From the IMG/VR virus record IMGVR_UViG_3300009506_000008, positions 37,021-101,020 of that record: a DNA stretch of 64,000 bases. One strand, 5' to 3'. Made by a program: the position numbers and the translations under genes. The DNA is from a virus. The notes under the pieces are model-generated. The model was not told where the DNA came from. It saw nothing but the letters and a program-made list of their open reading frames with translations, and did no database searches. Shown piece by piece: positions 61,303 through 64,000 of this stretch (positions are counted from its first letter, which is position 1; each line of letters opens with the position of its first letter).

Positions 61303-64000
61303 ATGGCTGACATCATCGTAAACGAGACCAGCGGTAGCAAGTCTGTCTCAGAGCTTACCATCACCGGGGCAGACAACGTCATCGTCTATGGAGGGACGGA
61401 GGCGAACCCTATCACTCTGACGGTCGATGAAGACTTCGAGTGCATGAACTTGACGTTGGGTAACAACACCTCTGCCGATGATGGTCAGCTGCCGGGTAAG
61501 CTGTTGATCGTGGATGATGTATCTAACTGTCGTCGCATTGTCATTCACGGGTACTTCTATCAGGGCGAGCGTACTTGGGTAAGTTCTCCTGGAGCCGGTC
61601 ACGAGTGCTCGGAGGTTTCCCAAGGAAAGTACAGCATTCCAGATGATGTCTACGGACTCAAGGTAGAAACTGCGGTGTCTTCCGGGGTGTATGAAGAGTT
61701 TGGATTTGTTGGCAACGTGGACGTGGAGAACGAGCATACGTACTCCAACACCGAGGAGTTCGTGGCCTGGCCGGACGTAGGGAACGTTCAGAAAGTACCC
61801 ATCGGAGGGTTGACCGGAAAAGACGGGCTCGGGATACAGACGGCTAACCACGTGGTCGATCTCTACAACAGCAGCCAGTCTCATACGATGCCCACCGATA
61901 ACTCCTGGCCGGTGACACATTATGAATACGCATACACCGGGGGAGTTCCGTACTGTCCAAACGTTCAGGCTGACCTCGGTTGCTTTGAGATGGGTACTCG
62001 ACAGCAAAGAGTGTACTCCAACGGAATCTCCGAATTGACTGTGAGTGGTGATTACAGCATTTCTGAGGACGGAAAGTTCCATTCTTACAAGTCTTGGGCT
62101 CAGTTCACTCTGAACGGGGCCATCTCCGATACCGATACCAGCCTTGTCGTGGACGAAGATATTTCAGGAATGCCTGATTCTGGCTATATCTGCATCGACG
62201 ACGAGTTGATCATGTACGGGGCGAAGGACAACGGTACCAAGACGTTTTCCTCCCTGTCCCGAGGGGAGCACGTCACGATCGCAGCCGCGCACAGTGACGA
62301 GGCTGTTGTCAACGAGGGCGGGTTCATCTACTACCACAACATGAGGAACAAGTATTGGTGGTTGGGCGGGACCAGAGGTTCGTTGACAGCCGAGTTTGGA
62401 AAGACGAACTACCTCACAACGCCCACAGCGGGAGGGTTCCGATATCAAGCCTACGTGGGCACCGGTAGGAAAGTCAAGTGCGCCAGCATTCATTTCTTGT
62501 CGCACATGGATACGTCGAACCAGCGGCATTGGTACTTGCGGGGACGTTGGACGGCTACGTGGACTGAGATCGGTGTTTACTACCCGACCTTTGGTTCTAC
62601 TGCGGTCTACGCCAACCTGTACCTCTACACCGACAAGGAACAGATCGGAGCCAAGGAGTTCACAAACTGTTCCATTGTGTGGCCTGTGCTCTACTTTAGT
62701 GGGAACAAGTACGATGTTGGAGACAAGGTGGGGTATCCGAACGGGAAAGTCAAGTTCATTGACTGCTACCTCCTGTCATACTATGGCGGGACCACCGCTG
62801 ACGGCTCTGACATCTACTTTGAAAACGGACTTTACATGGGCTTCCAAGATTTGAGGATGGAGTGGTGCCATGTGGAGTACAAAGGCGAAATCTACGCTTG
62901 GATGTTCCCGATCATCGACTTGGGAGGGCAGGAGTTCACTCATAATATCTACGTCCATGTCGGTACCAAGATGCACTGCGTCCAAACGTACAACCGATTC
63001 GAAGCTGACGGCAGCAACTTTGACATACACTACCCTGGCGATGTAATCAATCTCAGCGAGCTGGAGATTTATCATACCGCGAGAGCGAATGCGGATGCTT
63101 GGTCTCAGACTTATCCCTATGACTTCCCGAAAACGGTGTGGTCGTGGGGTTACCAGTCTAATTTTGGGTTCGGGGAGGTAGATAACCAAGGCAAGCCTGC
63201 AACGGGGGGTGCTGTTCAGCTCCCTGATACGATCTACTTGTTCTGTACCCAGATTGAGTTCTTCCCTTATGGAGCGTACGATCCGCCAGCCCAAGCCGGG
63301 GCTTCTCCTAGTCCTACTGTTTGGCAGGGGAACTCTCCGGTGATTACTTTGTGGCATTCCATGTGGTCCTCTTTCACTGGCTATGCTTTTTACACCGTGC
63401 CCAAGAGCGGGCGATACAATCCCTGCGTGGACATTCCGTTCATCTACATAGGTGGTAATATCCTGCAACGGGTGAACGGGTTCTACGTCAACAGAGGCGA
63501 TGATGCAACAGGTCCGTATGGAGAAGGTCCGGCTGGATATGCCCCCGGTGTTTTGGACATAGGTGTCCCGATCTATGTGAACGGGATCAGTTCCATAGTG
63601 AACTGGCAGGATTCTTCATATCAATATCTGATCATAGACTCGATGTTCGATCTCATTGTTGGTTCTCGTAGCGGGACCACCGGCGCAGACCTCCCGTGTT
63701 ACGAGTTGACCACGAGCGGGCTCCAGCACGGGATAATTGACTACGACGAATTCGACATGACGAACATCACCACAGCTTGGTCTTCTAGGATTCCATACTA
63801 TGGTTGGTACTACGAAAGTGGAGAATTTCATCAGAACCGGTACAGTTCTACCGTGATTGAAACTTACCCGATCCCGGCTTTCAGATCTACACCTGGACTG
63901 AAGAGAAGGTATGCAGGTCAATACTGGTGGCCTTTCTCGATTCCTGTCGATGGAGCTGGCGAGGTGACAGTCTCCTTCGATATGTTTGGTTCGGAGACCA
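61303..64000 (+). CDS. Large beta-helix tail protein, incomplete at right edge
   Basis: The frame from MADIIVNETSGSKSV is open to the end of the window, at least 899 residues. The N-terminal part (SELTITGADNVIVYGG) is a beta-helix-like ladder. The remainder is rich in Tyr, Trp and Gly with repeated strand-turn patterns. Probably another adhesin or spike. The stop lies outside the window. Confidence 0.85.
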   Translation, partial: MADIIVNETSGSKSVSELTITGADNVIVYGGTEANPITLTVDEDFECMNLTLGNNTSADDGQLPGKLLIVDDVSNCRRIVIHGYFYQGERTWVSSPGAGHECSEVSQGKYSIPDDVYGLKVETAVSSGVYEEFGFVGNVDVENEHTYSNTEEFVAWPDVGNVQKVPIGGLTGKDGLGIQTANHVVDLYNSSQSHTMPTDNSWPVTHYEYAYTGGVPYCPNVQADLGCFEMGTRQQRVYSNGISELTVSGDYSISEDGKFHSYKSWAQFTLNGAISDTDTSLVVDEDISGMPDSGYICIDDELIMYGAKDNGTKTFSSLSRGEHVTIAAAHSDEAVVNEGGFIYYHNMRNKYWWLGGTRGSLTAEFGKTNYLTTPTAGGFRYQAYVGTGRKVKCASIHFLSHMDTSNQRHWYLRGRWTATWTEIGVYYPTFGSTAVYANLYLYTDKEQIGAKEFTNCSIVWPVLYFSGNKYDVGDKVGYPNGKVKFIDCYLLSYYGGTTADGSDIYFENGLYMGFQDLRMEWCHVEYKGEIYAWMFPIIDLGGQEFTHNIYVHVGTKMHCVQTYNRFEADGSNFDIHYPGDVINLSELEIYHTARANADAWSQTYPYDFPKTVWSWGYQSNFGFGEVDNQGKPATGGAVQLPDTIYLFCTQIEFFPYGAYDPPAQAGASPSPTVWQGNSPVITLWHSMWSSFTGYAFYTVPKSGRYNPCVDIPFIYIGGNILQRVNGFYVNRGDDATGPYGEGPAGYAPGVLDIGVPIYVNGISSIVNWQDSSYQYLIIDSMFDLIVGSRSGTTGADLPCYELTTSGLQHGIIDYDEFDMTNITTAWSSRIPYYGWYYESGEFHQNRYSSTVIETYPIPAFRSTPGLKRRYAGQYWWPFSIPVDGAGEVTVSFDMFGSET

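Noticed and set aside
1-64000. CRISPR arrays, insertion sequences, integrase or attachment sites
   Set aside because: No regularly spaced direct repeats with spacers, no transposase or integrase-like protein and no att-like duplication was seen in the window.

Overview
The window reads as part of a long-tailed, double-stranded DNA bacteriophage (siphovirus-like) genome. A small terminase, large terminase, portal, MuF-type head protein, scaffold, major capsid, neck proteins, tail tube, frameshifted tail-assembly chaperone, giant tape measure and tail-tip proteins follow one another in the classical order. No integrase, repressor of a known family, replication gene or lysis gene of a known family is visible, so the window is only part of a larger genome. 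The host cannot be named. A sigma70-type promoter and a lipoprotein signal peptide with lipobox fit a bacterial host.

Left arm (1 to about 11.7 kb, minus strand): some 37 very small genes are packed head to tail, often with ATGA, GTGA, TTGA or TAATG overlaps. Recognisable members are a sigma-70-like factor (3708-4220), a RadC/JAB-domain protein (3217-3708), a 51-aa lipoprotein (8514-8669) and two or more small membrane proteins. About a dozen carry CxxC zinc-ribbon-like motifs. The arm is cut into about ten translationally coupled blocks. Most blocks are headed by the same RNA architecture: an outer stem built on GTTGA/TCAAC around a GC-rich hairpin, then a short hairpin with a WGAA-type loop, then the Shine-Dalgarno sequence.

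Switch region (about 10.9-13.2 kb): two long stretches without convincing large genes flank gene 11393-11731. The first holds several nested hairpins read on the minus strand. The second, which is AT-richer toward its right end, holds repeated GCGCGA dyads spaced two helical turns apart, a 12-bp inverted repeat over a possible promoter, a long imperfect inverted repeat and one possible 51-aa membrane protein. Transcription diverges here.

Right arm (13.2-64 kb, plus strand): packaging and head genes (13.2-22.8 kb), with a good promoter and three tandem hairpins in front of scaffold and capsid; structural and decoration-like proteins plus the tail tube (22.8-30.2 kb); the tail chaperone pair with a textbook -1 slippery site (30.3-31.3 kb); a 2599-residue tape measure (31.3-39.1 kb), implying a tail of roughly 0.4 micrometre; a hub protein with five large Ig-like repeats (39.4-45.2 kb); and almost 19 kb of large, mostly unrecognised tail-tip or adhesin genes. 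These include a protein made of nineteen 18-residue repeats, cysteine-rich proteins, beta-helix proteins and an HxH fibre-tip protein. The last gene runs off the right edge.
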